A stretch of DNA of 64,000 bases from Vibrio sp. HDW18 (GTDB lineage Bacteria; Pseudomonadota; Gammaproteobacteria; Enterobacterales; Vibrionaceae): positions 1,674,001 through 1,738,000 of the forward strand of contig NZ_CP049913.1 of NCBI RefSeq assembly GCF_011306175.1, read 5' to 3'. Position 1 is the first letter of the stretch, and each line of letters opens with the position of its first letter. Both the position numbers and the translations under genes were made by a program. Positions 62,722 through 64,000 of this stretch are shown in pieces. The notes under the pieces are model-generated. The model searched no databases. It was given only the letters and a program-made list of their open reading frames with translations, and was not told the origin of the DNA.

Positions 62722-64000
62722 ATGTCTACAGAAATCAGCTTTGATGGCGTTGAGCAGTTGCCGCTGCGCAAGTTTACCGAAGACGCTTATCTTAATTATT
62801 CCATGTACGTGATCATGGATCGCGCGTTGCCATACATTGGCGACGGCTTAAAACCGGTGCAACGTCGTATCATTTACGCGATGTCCGAGCTTGGGCTTTC
62901 CGCCTCGTCCAAATACAAAAAATCGGCGCGTACCGTGGGTGATGTGCTCGGTAAATACCATCCACACGGTGATTCTGCCTGTTACGAAGCCATGGTATTG
63001 ATGGCGCAGCCATTTTCTTACCGCTATCCTTTGGTTGATGGTCAAGGTAACTGGGGTGCGCCCGATGACCCGAAATCGTTTGCTGCGATGCGTTATACCG
63101 AAGCCAAATTGTCTAAATTTGCGGAAGTGTTATTGGGTGAATTAGGTCAAGGCACAGTTGAGTGGCAACCGAACTTTGATGGCACCATGCAAGAGCCAAA
63201 AATGTTGCCAGCGCGGCTGCCGCATATTTTGCTCAATGGGGTCACCGGCATTGCCGTCGGGATGGCGACCGATATTCCACCGCACAACGTGCGTGAAGTT
63301 GCTGAAGCGACCATGCATTTGCTGGATCATCCGCAGGCGTCACTGACCGACTTAATGCAGTATGTCCAAGGCCCTGATTTTCCAACCGAAGCGGAAATCA
63401 TCACCCCTACCGCTGAGCTTGAAAAAATGTACCGTTCAGGGCGCGGCAGCGTCAGAATGCGAGCGGTATGGAGCAAAGACGGTAACGATATTGTGATCAC
63501 CGCGCTGCCCCATCAAGTGTCTGGTGCCAAACTGCTGGAGCAGATCGCCGCGCAGATGCGCGCGAAGAAACTGCCGATGGTGGAGGATCTGCGTGATGAA
63601 TCGGATCATGAAAACCCGACCCGCATTGTGATTGTGCCGCGATCCAATCGCGTGGATTGCGATCTGCTGATGAACCACTTATTCGCTTCAACCGATTTGG
63701 AAAAAAGCTTTCGGGTGAATCTGAATATGATCGGGCTGGATAATCGTCCGCAGGTCAAAGGCTTAGTGCAAATCCTCAACGAGTGGATCCGCTTCCGTCG
63801 TGAAACGGTACGCTCACGTTTGCAATACCGCCTGGATAAGGTGCTGGCGCGCTTACATATTTTGCAAGGTTTGCTAATAGCTTATCTCAACCTTGATGAA
63901 GTGATCGAAATCATCCGCACCGAAGAGGATCCGAAAGCGGTGCTGATGGCGCGCTTTGACCTGAGTGAGATTCAAGCCGACGCGATCTTAGATACAAAAT
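62722..64000 (+). CDS. parC: DNA topoisomerase IV subunit A, partial (C-terminus beyond right edge)
   Basis: The DNA-breaking subunit of topoisomerase IV; about 426 codons are present. [18 protein letters not shown] leads into the winged-helix domain with [14 protein letters not shown]. The catalytic tyrosine is Tyr125 in [10 protein letters not shown]. The coiled-coil/exit-gate region continues to the window edge. Ser85 and the following residues are the quinolone-susceptible type; changes at Ser85 (for example to Leu) are the known resistance change in V. cholerae. It is co-transcribed with parE. The truncation is only the window boundary. Confidence 0.97.
   Translation, partial: MSTEISFDGVEQLPLRKFTEDAYLNYSMYVIMDRALPYIGDGLKPVQRRIIYAMSELGLSASSKYKKSARTVGDVLGKYHPHGDSACYEAMVLMAQPFSYRYPLVDGQGNWGAPDDPKSFAAMRYTEAKLSKFAEVLLGELGQGTVEWQPNFDGTMQEPKMLPARLPHILLNGVTGIAVGMATDIPPHNVREVAEATMHLLDHPQASLTDLMQYVQGPDFPTEAEIITPTAELEKMYRSGRGSVRMRAVWSKDGNDIVITALPHQVSGAKLLEQIAAQMRAKKLPMVEDLRDESDHENPTRIVIVPRSNRVDCDLLMNHLFASTDLEKSFRVNLNMIGLDNRPQVKGLVQILNEWIRFRRETVRSRLQYRLDKVLARLHILQGLLIAYLNLDEVIEIIRTEEDPKAVLMARFDLSEIQADAILDTK

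Noticed and set aside
62974..62992. Possible quinolone-resistance change in ParC
   Set aside because: Ser85 (TCT) and neighbouring residues read as the susceptible type.

Overview
The window is a continuous stretch of housekeeping chromosome from a Vibrio, most likely Vibrio cholerae or a very close relative (V. mimicus/V. metoecus group). This rests on gene order recalled for V. cholerae chromosome I (leu operon, a VC2487-type glycosyltransferase, leuO, ilvIH, serA-rpiA, the 6S RNA locus, rpoE-rse, lepA-lepB-rnc-era, relA, pyrG-eno, gspAB, tolC, parE-parC), on ParC carrying its quinolone-region serine at residue 85, and on ERIC-type repeats. No database search was possible, so the species is an inference. 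I see no prophage, insertion sequence, integron, CRISPR array, tRNA or rRNA. Both ends cut genes: leuB on the left (minus strand) and parC on the right (plus strand).

Layout. 0-11.4 kb is mainly amino-acid biosynthesis: leuB/leuA behind a Leu-codon leader peptide and attenuator, a PAP2 phosphatase overlapping a glycosyltransferase, the regulator leuO, an acyl-CoA ligase, ilvI-ilvH and serA. 11.6-19.7 kb holds rpiA, ygfA with the 6S RNA gene, zapA, ygfB-ubiH-ubiI (ubiquinone), a 0.64 kb non-coding stretch with a strong terminator, ygfZ, sdhE and ygfX. 19.7-31.1 kb has nadB, then rpoE-rseA-rseB-rseC behind a sigma-E promoter, then lepA, lepB-rnc-era and recO-pdxJ-acpS. 31-42 kb has the hybrid kinase barA/varS, rlmD, relA, mazG, pyrG and eno. 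42-64 kb has cca, gspAB, an SH3 protein, the DUF47/Pit phosphate pair, an inorganic triphosphatase, a chemoreceptor, glnE, hldE, tolC, the nudF-yqiB-cpdA-yqiA cluster and parE-parC.

How the parts work together. leuA/B, leuO and ilvIH form a branched-chain amino-acid block. rpoE-rseABC is a self-contained envelope-stress circuit. lepB-rnc-era and recO-pdxJ-acpS are tightly packed or overlapping. relA and mazG (stringent response and nucleotide clean-up) sit beside pyrG (CTP synthesis).

This is an ordinary core region, and I did not find a new multi-gene system. The points most worth checking are: an in-frame TAG that may cut 38 residues off the VC2487-type glycosyltransferase; a near-consensus CRP site at a class II position upstream of pyrG; a near-consensus FliA (sigma-28) promoter for the chemoreceptor; a full ERIC element and an internally deleted copy; a six-copy heptanucleotide repeat running through the mazG stop codon; and a possible small RNA or long 3' UTR downstream of ygfZ.
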